A DNA stretch of 7,031 nt from Alphaproteobacteria bacterium (GTDB lineage: Bacteria; Pseudomonadota; Alphaproteobacteria; UBA7887). A program made the position numbers and the translations under genes. The stretch covers positions 1 to 7,031 of the forward strand of contig JANQOH010000458.1 of assembly GCA_028289725.1 (NCBI GenBank), written 5' to 3'. Below, one piece after another: positions 1 to 6,091 of the stretch; the stretch's first letter is position 1, and each line of letters starts with the position of its first letter. The notes beneath the pieces are model-generated. The model searched no databases, was not told where the DNA came from, and worked only from the letters and a program-made list of their open reading frames with translations.

Positions 1-1364
1 AGACCGACAAAATCGAACCCGAGCGCCTCGGTGAATTCGTACGCGCCAGGCCGGTCGTCGGCGGCGAACTTGAGCCCGGTTTGATCGAACAGAGGCTCAA
101 GCGCCATGGTTTTGCCCGAGTTCGACATGTATTCGAGAACCGAGCTGATCCGCTTGCGCAGTTCGAAGTCGATACCGCCCTCGCCTTTGATTGCTTTGCC
201 GTTTTCGAGCAACCCAGCCTCGGCGAGGAGCCCTTTTAAGATGCCGATTTGGCTGCGTTCGGACGTGGCCGTAGCGCCCCAACCGCCAAAAGAGGCGGCA
301 ATCAACAGCACCGCGAGAGACGCCGCCACGAGCACGAGCCGGCGCCCTCTCAGGGTGAAATAGACGGCGACCGCGGCAAGCCAAATTGCCGTGATGATCA
401 GGAAGTAGCGTTCCTCCGTGACGCCGTAGTCGGCGACCCGGCGAAACACGGCAATCGCCAACAGCGCGATCGGCACAAAGAGCAACACCGGGAACCAGCG
501 GTAAAACAAACGGACCCAGCGTGGCCCCTGATCGCGCCAGGGGTAGCTGATCAGATAAGTTATGACTCCCACGGCGGCGAAACCGCAGGCGACCGTCGCG
601 ACATTGCCGCGCGGCAGCTCGAAGCCGATCAAAATTGAGAGGCCGTAAACGTAGAGCACGACCAAGTAGATCGTCGCGATCGGCACCAGCAGCATGCCCG
701 AGACGAAGCGGAGCCAAACCGGCGCAAACGCCTTCTCCGGATCGTTGAAATTGCGCGGCACCACATAGAGCGCGATCCAAGGCCACAAGACCGCGAGGCA
801 GATCACCCAGACATCGCTATAAATCTCGGAATCGACTTCGACGCCGAACAAGACATCGAACGCGGCGAACAAGGCCATCGCCGCGAGGCCGACGATCAAG
901 GCACTGGCGAGACCCAGCGCGGCACCGAACCAGGCGTCGTGATTGAAGCCCCAAAAGGCGTCGTTCGCGCGCGACCGCGCTAGAAACGGCGCCGACATGG
1001 CCAGCAAGATCAGGCCCGGCAGCAAAAACAAAAAATGCACCGCCCAAGCATCTTCGTGGCGGGTCGGGCCGAGAAAGGTGATCGCCGCAACGCCGCTGAG
1101 CGGCACCGCCGCCGCGATCAGCTTAATGGGCCACGACCAGCGCCGTTCCTCGGCGAACAGGGTGCCGGCGAGCGCGGCGAAGAAGCCGAGCAGCAAGAAA
1201 CTTAGAATGCGCTCGTCTTTGCTGTCGAACCAGTCGTGCTGATCGCCGATGAACAGCCCGGCGAACGTCAGCGCGCACAGGGCCGGCAATGGAAAACGCT
1301 CGATCACCTCGAGACCGCCGGTAAACGTCGCGCCGAGCTTTAGCCGCTGTATGGCTGACACCAT
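1..1364 (-). CDS. DUF4153-type polytopic membrane protein, C-terminus cut by window edge
   Basis: This reading frame runs open from an ATG at 1364 to the left edge and gives 454 residues with no stop, so the C-terminus is missing. About ten to eleven hydrophobic segments fill residues 25-360 (for example 53-70, 81-98, 108-126, 146-170, 185-203, 218-247, 255-273, 288-306, 320-337 and 343-359). A soluble region starts near 365. It is a clear paralogue of the protein encoded just upstream at 1491-3395: both share NDAFW near 134, LPRG at 250, WVRLFYR near 283, YGVTxERYFL near 313 and a WGA...SERSQ-like stretch near 362-372. I assign the pair to the DUF4153 family from memory of these motifs; the biochemical role is unknown. 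The start is supported by GGAGG (minus strand, 1373-1377) 8 nt before the ATG. It lies 126 bp downstream of its paralogue and may be cotranscribed with it. Confidence 0.82.
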   Translation of the reverse strand, partial: MVSAIQRLKLGATFTGGLEVIERFPLPALCALTFAGLFIGDQHDWFDSKDERILSFLLLGFFAALAGTLFAEERRWSWPIKLIAAAVPLSGVAAITFLGPTRHEDAWAVHFLFLLPGLILLAMSAPFLARSRANDAFWGFNHDAWFGAALGLASALIVGLAAMALFAAFDVLFGVEVDSEIYSDVWVICLAVLWPWIALYVVPRNFNDPEKAFAPVWLRFVSGMLLVPIATIYLVVLYVYGLSILIGFELPRGNVATVACGFAAVGVITYLISYPWRDQGPRWVRLFYRWFPVLLFVPIALLAIAVFRRVADYGVTEERYFLIITAIWLAAVAVYFTLRGRRLVLVAASLAVLLIAASFGGWGATATSERSQIGILKGLLAEAGLLENGKAIKGEGGIDFELRKRISSVLEYMSNSGKTMALEPLFDQTGLKFAADDRPGAYEFTEALGFDFVG

Positions 1365-1372
1365 CAACCGAT

Positions 1373-1377
1373 CCTCC
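1373..1377 (-). promoter_or_regulatory. Ribosome binding site of the partial DUF4153-type gene
   Basis: On the minus strand this reads GGAGG within a G-rich run, 8 nt upstream of the ATG at 1364. It fixes the start of the partial membrane protein gene, whose N-terminus then matches its paralogue in length before the shared RFP motif. Confidence 0.7.
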
Positions 1378-1402
1378 CCCCGCAGGTTCAGGGCCGTGGT
1401 TT

Positions 1403-1420
1403 ACGCACACATTGTGGCGT
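1403..1420. other. Imperfect inverted repeat between the two DUF4153-type genes
   Basis: In the 126-bp gap between the membrane protein genes, ACGC and CAC (1403-1410, one bulged A) pair with GTG and GCGT (1414-1420) around a 3-nt loop. A shorter dyad, GGATC-GA-GATCC, lies at 1463-1474. Neither is followed by a clear T-run on the minus strand, so they are weak terminator candidates. TTGACC- and TTGACG-like hexamers occur on the minus strand nearby, but I see no matching -10 box at the proper spacing. Confidence 0.25.
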
Positions 1421-1490
1421 CAACAGGTCAAGATGGTGTTTAAATTCGGCGCCCCAGGCACAGGATCGAGATCCGGTACACTGAGTAATC

Positions 1491-3395
1491 TCAATCTGAC
1501 GCATGCAAACGGGCGTCATACTCCTCATGAGAGAGAAGTAACGTCAATTTGGCCGACACGTCGACCACCCATCCGGCAAGGAGGGAACCCGATAAACGCT
1601 CGACGTGGAGACGTGCGTGCAGCGGGCCGCTCCTGGCATCAAGAGAAAGCGCCGTGCTCAGCCGCTGTCGTTGCGGAACGGTCAGAGGGCCGTCATCCGC
1701 GAAACCTTCTCTCCTCAAGCTCTCCGCAAGACCGCCAAGATCAAATTCCACACGCGAATGATCTTTCGCGGACACGGTCAAGACGCCAGACTCATTTTCA
1801 AATTCGACAACAAAATAGTGGTCGGCGTCAGGCGCAAATCGCGCAAGCGTTTCACGTTCCCAAGTTGCCAGATCGAGCACGAGATCGAAGCCGGTGACGT
1901 CGACCACCTTTGTTTCCGGCACCCGGAATCGAACAACGGGACGATTTTTCTCCCGCTGCAACTCCGCCGAATCTTGAACCGGCGCCGCAAGTCCCATGGC
2001 CGCCAACATTTCCTTGGTGAGCATGTTGTCGGCGATCGTGCCCACCTCTTCGACCTTAACGCCCGTGCCTTGAAACCAAGGCGCCGTGACCCGGAGCTTT
2101 CCCGTTTTCGCCAAGTAGAGAAAAAGCGCGCCAATTCTCTCGGTCGTCTTAGCATCGGGGTTCTTTTCCGCAGGCTCGATCCGACCGTCGACCAACAGCC
2201 CTTCGGCGACAAGTAACTCCTCCAAGATTGCGGCCTGACTCCGAGCGGACACAGCGCCCGCCCCCCAAGGCCCTCCGGCGGCCAGGAGCAAAAGGATCGC
2301 AAGGAAGGTCGGTGGCACGAAACTGTGACGTCCTTGAGCGAGAAAATAGAGCACGAAGAAAGTTGTCCAGACAGCGATCAACATCAAAAAGTAGCGCTCG
2401 CCGGTCACGCCGTACGCGGCGATGCGTTGACCCGCTGCGATGAACAGCATGCCGACTGGCACGATGAGCAGGAGCGGCAAAAACCGGTAAAATAGTCGGA
2501 CCCAAGGCGGCCCATTCGTCCGCCACGGAATGGTCAGCATATGCGTCAAAACACAAAATCCGATGAGTAGACATACCAGGCTGGCGACATGGCCTCTCGG
2601 CAAATTCCAGTCATCAAAATTCGATGTTGTTAGGGCGAGTCCCCAAAAGATGACCTGACCATACACATTAACGAACAGCAGCATGAGCAAAGCGATTGGG
2701 ACCATTAGTCCCGACACGGCGTAACCTACCCATACCGACGCATAGTCAACTACCGGTTCCGACGCGCGTTGTGGAATCCATGACAGGGCGACCCACCCGG
2801 ACAAGAAGACCAAGCATATGACAATCGCGTCAAATACAGTTCTTCCCGTAAGCACATATCCTAAATGAAGCTGCAAGAGATATAAGGCGAGAAACGCAGC
2901 GATCGCGGCACCCAAGCCACCGCAAAGGCCAATGCCAAAACCGAGATAGGTGACTGCGTTGAACCGCCAAAATGCATCATTTGACGACGCCCGTGCGAGA
3001 AATGGCGCCACCGAAACGAGGACGATGGCGGCCGGCAAAACAAAGGTCATCAGTCGCCATAGCCAATTGTCGATTTCGGTCCGGGCGACAAGCGGGATCA
3101 ATACCAACGGGCTTATCGCGATGAGCGAGGCCAAATTCGCTCTCCGCTCTGGCCAATCGCGGTGCTCCGCGTACAGCTTTCCCGCAATGCCGAGAAACAT
3201 CCCGATCAACAGGAGCGCCAGCACGAGAAATGCCTCGATAACCAAGATCGCACCGCGCCCGATCACCATGTGACCAATGCTCATGGTATACCCGCCAAGC
3301 CCAGCCAGGCAGACGAACGCCACCGGAAACCGCCGAATTGGTCTGGCGGCTATTGAAATCATGGACCTGGACGGTTGAGCGCTGGCGGTAAGCAT
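1491..3395 (-). CDS. DUF4153-type polytopic membrane protein with soluble C-terminal domain
   Basis: This complete 634-residue protein has roughly eleven predicted membrane segments between residues 22 and 378 (22-40, 49-71, 87-105, 115-135, 150-175, 187-206, 223-251, 268-288, 300-322, 335-355, 360-378). A C-terminal half of about 250 residues follows with no hydrophobic segment. It shares NDAFW (139-143), LPRGHVA (265-271), WVRLFYR (298-304), YGVTGERYFL (328-337) and a WGA...SARSQ stretch (377-387) with the neighbouring paralogue at 1-1364. From these motifs I assign it to DUF4153, a family of unknown function. It lies 97 bp downstream of soxA on the same strand and might be read with the sox operon. 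The start is uncertain: ATG 3395 has no clear ribosome binding site, and ATG 3362 (residue 12) is also possible, but 3395 gives the better N-terminal length match to the paralogue. Hand counts on single 60-base lines gave 42-58% GC here against 63-70% in the paralogue. Confidence 0.85.
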   Translation of the reverse strand: MLTASAQPSRSMISIAARPIRRFPVAFVCLAGLGGYTMSIGHMVIGRGAILVIEAFLVLALLLIGMFLGIAGKLYAEHRDWPERRANLASLIAISPLVLIPLVARTEIDNWLWRLMTFVLPAAIVLVSVAPFLARASSNDAFWRFNAVTYLGFGIGLCGGLGAAIAAFLALYLLQLHLGYVLTGRTVFDAIVICLVFLSGWVALSWIPQRASEPVVDYASVWVGYAVSGLMVPIALLMLLFVNVYGQVIFWGLALTTSNFDDWNLPRGHVASLVCLLIGFCVLTHMLTIPWRTNGPPWVRLFYRFLPLLLIVPVGMLFIAAGQRIAAYGVTGERYFLMLIAVWTTFFVLYFLAQGRHSFVPPTFLAILLLLAAGGPWGAGAVSARSQAAILEELLVAEGLLVDGRIEPAEKNPDAKTTERIGALFLYLAKTGKLRVTAPWFQGTGVKVEEVGTIADNMLTKEMLAAMGLAAPVQDSAELQREKNRPVVRFRVPETKVVDVTGFDLVLDLATWERETLARFAPDADHYFVVEFENESGVLTVSAKDHSRVEFDLGGLAESLRREGFADDGPLTVPQRQRLSTALSLDARSGPLHARLHVERLSGSLLAGWVVDVSAKLTLLLSHEEYDARLHASD

Positions 3396-3417
3396 CGCGG
3401 CAGCTGTGAAAACCTAT

Positions 3418-3485
3418 GGTTGCGGTTCAATATAGTATGACCGCCAACCTTGGCATCCAGGCGGCAAGCCGCAGTCGTCGCCTGG
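3418..3485. other. Two hairpin-forming inverted repeats after soxA
   Basis: The 97-bp gap downstream of soxA holds two dyads. GGTTGCGGT (3418-3426) pairs with ACCGCCAACC (3440-3449) with one bulged C, around a 13-nt AT-rich loop. CCAGGCG (3457-3463) pairs with CGCCTGG (3479-3485), with an alternative tight stem GCGGC-AA-GCCGC at 3461-3472. Neither is followed by a strong T-run on the minus strand, so a Rho-independent terminator is not demonstrated. They could attenuate transcription, protect the 3' end of the sox mRNA, or act as an operator for the membrane protein gene. Confidence 0.4.
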
Positions 3486-3492
3486 TCAGACG

Positions 3493-4302
3493 TTAGCGCC
3501 GCACAGCCGGGGTTTCGATCTCCAGGCCGTTGCCGCGCCAGGCGATGTAGAGTTCGAGGGCGTTGTAATCCGGGTGGTTGATCGGCAGAGGTTCGGCGCG
3601 CGCTTGTTCGTTGCAGAACTGGAAGCGCCGATGCGGCGACGCCATGGTCCCCCAGCGCATCATGTAGGTCGGAAAGCCGTTGAGATGGCCCTGGCTGATA
3701 TGTTCGGCGCGCAGGTAATGGCCGACGCGCTGGTCGTGGCACATGGTGCAGGCCAAGTCCATTTGCCCAACGCGTTGATTGTAAAGCGCCTGGCCATGTT
3801 CAAAAAACGGCGCGGCCGGTCCGTCGATCGTCACCGCCATCGGCATGCCTTGCGATTGGTGCATGATGTAGGCGGTCAGATCGAGCAACGGCTCGCTCTC
3901 CGTCTCGAGCGGCTTTGCGTCCATGTGGCGCACGCGGCACATGTTCACCCGTTCGCCAAGATTGATCAGGGCGCCGGAGGCCTCGTCGACTTTCGGGTAG
4001 GTCGCGCCGACACCCGCCATGGTTTCGACACCGTCGTCATGACAGCTCGCGCAGGATTTTTCGGCCGCGCCATCGGGCTCGCGCCACCGCAGCGCACCAC
4101 GATCGACGTACAGCAACCCGGGATTCGAAAACTCGTCGTCTTGAATCGCGCGCGTCTCGGGCGAAGCGAACCAATAGCCTGATATCAATCCATCGTCGCG
4201 CACCGGTGTTTCCGGTGGTGGGTCGGCAAACGCGGGCGTGGCGGCCGCGAGCGCGGCCAGCAACATCGCGGCATGGCGCAGGAACCGGCGCATCACCCCC
4301 AC
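3493..4302 (-). CDS. soxA: SoxA, diheme c-type cytochrome subunit of the SoxXA complex
   Basis: SoxA pairs with SoxX in the periplasm and catalyses oxidative coupling of thiosulfate to the SoxY cysteine. The 269-residue product starts with a Sec signal peptide (RR near residue 5, hydrophobic core 11-24, likely cleavage after AFA at 26). There are two CxxCH heme sites, C84-ASC-H88 and C185-TMC-H189, so this is the diheme form of SoxA. Cys122 in the NMCR motif is the expected axial ligand of heme 1. Cys230 in FCNEQARAEP matches the cysteine-persulfide ligand of the active-site heme in characterised SoxA proteins. The start lies inside one arm of an inverted-repeat element: GTG at 4302 has GGAGGG (minus strand, 4308-4313) 5 nt upstream, while ATG at 4293 (residue 4) is the alternative. 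It is the fourth gene of soxXYZA but is separated from soxZ by 205 bp instead of a few bases, so it may depend on readthrough of the repeat or on its own promoter. Confidence 0.96.
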   Translation of the reverse strand: MGVMRRFLRHAAMLLAALAAATPAFADPPPETPVRDDGLISGYWFASPETRAIQDDEFSNPGLLYVDRGALRWREPDGAAEKSCASCHDDGVETMAGVGATYPKVDEASGALINLGERVNMCRVRHMDAKPLETESEPLLDLTAYIMHQSQGMPMAVTIDGPAAPFFEHGQALYNQRVGQMDLACTMCHDQRVGHYLRAEHISQGHLNGFPTYMMRWGTMASPHRRFQFCNEQARAEPLPINHPDYNALELYIAWRGNGLEIETPAVRR

Positions 4303-4448
4303 CCCAACCCTCCCCCATCAAGGGGGCGGGAGAGCCACAGCGCCCGACCGAAATGAAGCCCTTCCCCAGAATGTTCGGAGGACATGCCGAGCGCCCGACC
4401 AAAAATTCGCCCTCCCCCTTGATGGGGGAGGGTTTGGGTGGGGGTGAT
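4292..4448. repeat. 157-bp inverted-repeat (REP/MITE-like) element between soxZ and soxA
   Basis: The outer arms are 39 bp each: 4292-4330 matches the reverse complement of 4410-4448 with two mismatches. Each arm begins ATCACCCCCACCC and contains a hairpin of five C and five G around a 5-nt loop (CCCCC-ATCAA-GGGGG in the left arm; CCCCC-TTGAT-GGGGG in the right). A 79-bp spacer separates them and contains no gene. The structure resembles paired REP or small non-autonomous elements; I recall similar C-rich/G-rich palindromes as common in alphaproteobacterial intergenic DNA, but this is from memory. The left end overlaps the soxA start. GGCGC at 4287-4291 abuts the left end, and GGCGC at 4450-4454 lies one base beyond the right end, which could be a 5-bp target duplication. 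Confidence 0.85.
4339..4400. repeat. 11-bp direct repeat inside the element spacer
   Basis: AGCGCCCGACC occurs at 4339-4349 and again at 4390-4400 in the same orientation, each followed after one base by an A-rich stretch. The copies sit near the inner ends of the two arms. As the arms are inverted and this pair is direct, it is not part of the arm symmetry. Confidence 0.7.
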
Positions 4449-4507
4449 TGGCGCGGAATACGGCATGGCGCAGCTCTATCAAAAAGACCTTAGTGCCCGC
4501 GTACCGC

Positions 4508-4894
4508 TCAACCCTTGGCGTCGCCCGGCGCGGCCTCGCTGACATCGTCTTCGGGTCGGTCGATCACCGTGATTTCCGCCGACGCATAGGTCGGCTGATT
4601 GTAATCGTCGATCCAGGTGATCTCGATGGTGCCGGATTCTTCCGCGCGGAGTTTGAACGCAAGGAACGGATTCGCCGAGACACCCGAGTACCAATCCGCG
4701 GTAAACACGAGCTTGCCGTTATAGCGGCATTCGACGAAGGCAATGATGAAGCGCGAATATATCACTTTGGTGACCGGATCCATCCGCACGCCGGTCTCCA
4801 TCTCGTGCTCGGCCATGGTTTTGACCGTAAACACCTCGCCGCGATAGACGGTGTCGGGCACCTTGAGCCGGCGGAGTTTGTTTTTCAGCGCCAT
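4508..4894 (-). CDS. soxZ: SoxZ, sulfur-compound chelating subunit of the SoxYZ carrier
   Basis: SoxZ forms the heterodimer with SoxY that carries sulfur intermediates on the SoxY C-terminal cysteine. The 128-residue product is a beta-rich protein with family-typical motifs: VYRGEVFTVKT (16-26), HEMETG (30-35), VECRYNG (54-60), SANPFLAF (73-80) and ESGTIEITWIDD (86-97). It has no signal peptide, as is usual for SoxZ, which is thought to cross the membrane together with Tat-exported SoxY. The last 18 residues form a charged tail (ending PGDAKG) beyond the core, making it longer than the roughly 100-110 residues usual for the family. One cysteine, C56, is present. The start at 4894 lies 10 nt after the soxY stop; GAGGG (minus strand, 4902-4906) overlaps that stop codon, indicating translational coupling. 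Confidence 0.96.
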   Translation of the reverse strand: MALKNKLRRLKVPDTVYRGEVFTVKTMAEHEMETGVRMDPVTKVIYSRFIIAFVECRYNGKLVFTADWYSGVSANPFLAFKLRAEESGTIEITWIDDYNQPTYASAEITVIDRPEDDVSEAAPGDAKG

Positions 4895-4904
4895 CGCCCG
4901 GCCC

Positions 4905-5456
4905 TCAACTGCACGCGCCGAGGGTCACGTTGACCCAGTTCTTTTGCATGCCAACGGTTCCGTCCGACATCTCGGCGACGAAAACCAAATGCGACGTCGA
5001 CCGCATGCGGCAGCGGAATGAAACCTCGGCCTCGCCATTGGCGGGCGTGAAGCGGTATTTCGCGATTTCGGGAAACGGATTGTCGAGTGCGATGATGTGA
5101 ACGATGATCGGATAATCGTCCTCGGTCATCGCGCAATTCACCTTGAACGTGACCGGGACGACATTTCCGTTTTCGGCAATGTCAGGCGTGGTCGCCTCGA
5201 TCAAGCCTTCGCGCAGCGGACGCGATTTGATGATGTTGTCGACGATCCGCTGCGCCTCGACCGGATCCGGCTCGACGCGAAAAGTCTGGCGAAAACTTTG
5301 GAACCGGTCGCGGAACGGATTGCCCGAGAAGTCGTGCGCCGGCTGGTCGTCGGCCCGCGCGCCTGAGGCCGCGGCGATGCCCAAGGCCCCCGCGCCGATC
5401 AGCACTTCGCGCCGGCCCGGCTTCGGCCGCCGTCCGCTATCCTGCGTGTCTGTCAT
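4905..5456 (-). CDS. soxY: SoxY, Tat-exported sulfur carrier with atypical C-terminus
   Basis: SoxY carries thiosulfate-derived sulfur covalently on a cysteine near its C-terminus. The 183-residue product opens with a Tat signal: twin arginine at residues 15-16 in GRREVLIG, a hydrophobic stretch rich in Ala and Gly to about 33, and ARA before DDQPAH. Family motifs follow: MTEDDYP (110-116), HIIALDNPFPEI (120-131), FTPANGEAEVSF (136-147) and VAEMSDGTVGMQK (160-172). The C-terminus reads VTLGACS, so the carrier cysteine is C182, with only one serine after it; the usual family ending is GGCGG. Two extra cysteines, C108 and C149, are present. I chose ATG 5456 because AAAGGA (minus strand, 5463-5468) lies 6 nt upstream and the Tat signal then has a normal length. 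Longer starts at 5492 (ATG) or 5525 (TTG, overlapping soxX) are less likely. Confidence 0.95.
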   Translation of the reverse strand: MTDTQDSGRRPKPGRREVLIGAGALGIAAASGARADDQPAHDFSGNPFRDRFQSFRQTFRVEPDPVEAQRIVDNIIKSRPLREGLIEATTPDIAENGNVVPVTFKVNCAMTEDDYPIIVHIIALDNPFPEIAKYRFTPANGEAEVSFRCRMRSTSHLVFVAEMSDGTVGMQKNWVNVTLGACS

Positions 5457-5462
5457 TCTCAG

Positions 5463-5468
5463 TCCTTT
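5463..5468 (-). promoter_or_regulatory. Ribosome binding site deciding the soxY start
   Basis: The minus strand reads AAAGGA here, 6 nt before ATG 5456. The upstream in-frame starts at 5492 and 5525 lack a comparable site, so this motif favours the 183-residue SoxY. Confidence 0.65.
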
Positions 5469-5521
5469 GCGATCCGTCTCGTAATGTAACATCTCGCCGC
5501 GCGAACGCCACGCCTTGCCGA

Positions 5522-6016
5522 TCAATTCGTATCCACGGATTCGTCAGTCAAACCAGCAAGATAAGCCACGAGATCCTCGATCTGCTGGGCCGACAGGGCG
5601 GTTCGGCCGCGATAGTACGGATCGACACGCTCAAGCCCCTCGACCGCATAAAAGGCCGGCATAATGGTCGCCGCATTCAGTCTTTTTGGATCAACCAGCC
5701 TCAAACGCAAGGCGCCGGGGCTCAAACGCGCGCCGATCCCGCTCAAGTCCGGGCCGATATCGCCATGAAATTGCTCCTCCGGGATCGGCATATGGTGGCA
5801 GGCAAGGCAGTTTCCTTCCCGTCCCGCGGCGATCTCACGGCCGCGTATTGGATCTCCGGGCGCGCCGGTGAGCGACAGGGGGATTTCGTCGCCGACCACT
5901 TCGTACGGCCGCAATTCGCGATCCACGGCCGCACCGGGTCCGGCCACCAATAGACCGGCGCATAGCGGCCCGCACCACCGAATTACCAGCGCAATCAAAG
6001 ATCTCGTCGGCGTCAT
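5522..6016 (-). CDS. soxX: SoxX, monoheme c-type cytochrome subunit of the SoxXA complex
   Basis: SoxX receives electrons from SoxA during thiosulfate coupling and passes them to periplasmic cytochromes. The 164-residue product has an N-terminal signal peptide (hydrophobic 6-26, probable cleavage near residue 30 before VDREL). It has one heme site, C70-LAC-H74, in the family motif GNCLACHHMPIP. The GPDLSGIGARL stretch follows at 88-98. M119 in TIMPAFY is the expected axial methionine ligand. The C-terminal helix LSAQQIEDLVAYLAGL (141-156) is typical of class I cytochromes c. It is the first gene of the minus-strand unit. ATG 6016 has no strong Shine-Dalgarno sequence, but it places the signal peptide correctly. 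Two further cysteines, C15 and C19, lie inside the signal peptide and would be removed with it; a lipoprotein is not indicated because no lipobox surrounds them. Confidence 0.95.
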   Translation of the reverse strand: MTPTRSLIALVIRWCGPLCAGLLVAGPGAAVDRELRPYEVVGDEIPLSLTGAPGDPIRGREIAAGREGNCLACHHMPIPEEQFHGDIGPDLSGIGARLSPGALRLRLVDPKRLNAATIMPAFYAVEGLERVDPYYRGRTALSAQQIEDLVAYLAGLTDESVDTN

Positions 6017-6035
6017 AAGTGTTATCTGAGACAGT

Positions 6036-6057
6036 CCCCGTCGCTTGTAAACCGGGG
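6036..6057. promoter_or_regulatory. Dyad over the candidate soxX -10 box
   Basis: CCCCG (6036-6040) and CGGGG (6053-6057) form an inverted repeat with a 12-bp spacer that contains the candidate soxX -10 hexamer. It could be an operator; if transcription begins further upstream it could form a leader hairpin. The arms are short, so this is only suggestive. Confidence 0.3.
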
Positions 6058-6072
6058 CCGCGCGATTGTGAA
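6044..6072 (-). promoter_or_regulatory. Candidate sigma70-type promoter for soxXYZ(A)
   Basis: On the minus strand, TTCACA (6072-6067; five of six match TTGACA) and TACAAG (6049-6044; four of six match TATAAT) are separated by 17 bp. Transcription would begin near 6037, giving a leader of about 20 nt before soxX. The spacer is GC-rich, so an activator may be needed. Confidence 0.4.
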
Positions 6073-6091
6073 AAAAACGTGAACCACCCTG

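Noticed and set aside
97..786. Open frame of 229 codons on the minus strand inside the partial DUF4153-type gene
   Set aside because: It is a shifted frame of the same strand; the real frame from 1364 stays open throughout and aligns with the neighbouring paralogue.
1605..2216. Open frame of 203 codons on the plus strand opposite the complete DUF4153-type gene
   Set aside because: The product is Arg-rich and low in complexity, as expected for an antisense frame, with no motif or ribosome binding site.
3574..4182. Open frame of 202 codons on the plus strand opposite soxA
   Set aside because: It is a GC-driven antisense shadow; soxA on the other strand has both heme motifs and the persulfide cysteine region.
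4292..4448. CRISPR array or Rho-independent terminator as explanations of the repeat
   Set aside because: There are only two arms and they are inverted, with no regular spacers; the arm hairpins are not followed by T-runs.
5457..5525. Longer SoxY starting at 5525 or 5492
   Set aside because: The added residues precede a complete Tat signal, the 5525 start is TTG and overlaps soxX, and the best ribosome binding site serves ATG 5456.
5960..5974. SoxX as a lipoprotein because of C15 and C19
   Set aside because: The residues before these cysteines do not form a lipobox, and the hydrophobic stretch continues to a normal signal peptidase site near residue 30.
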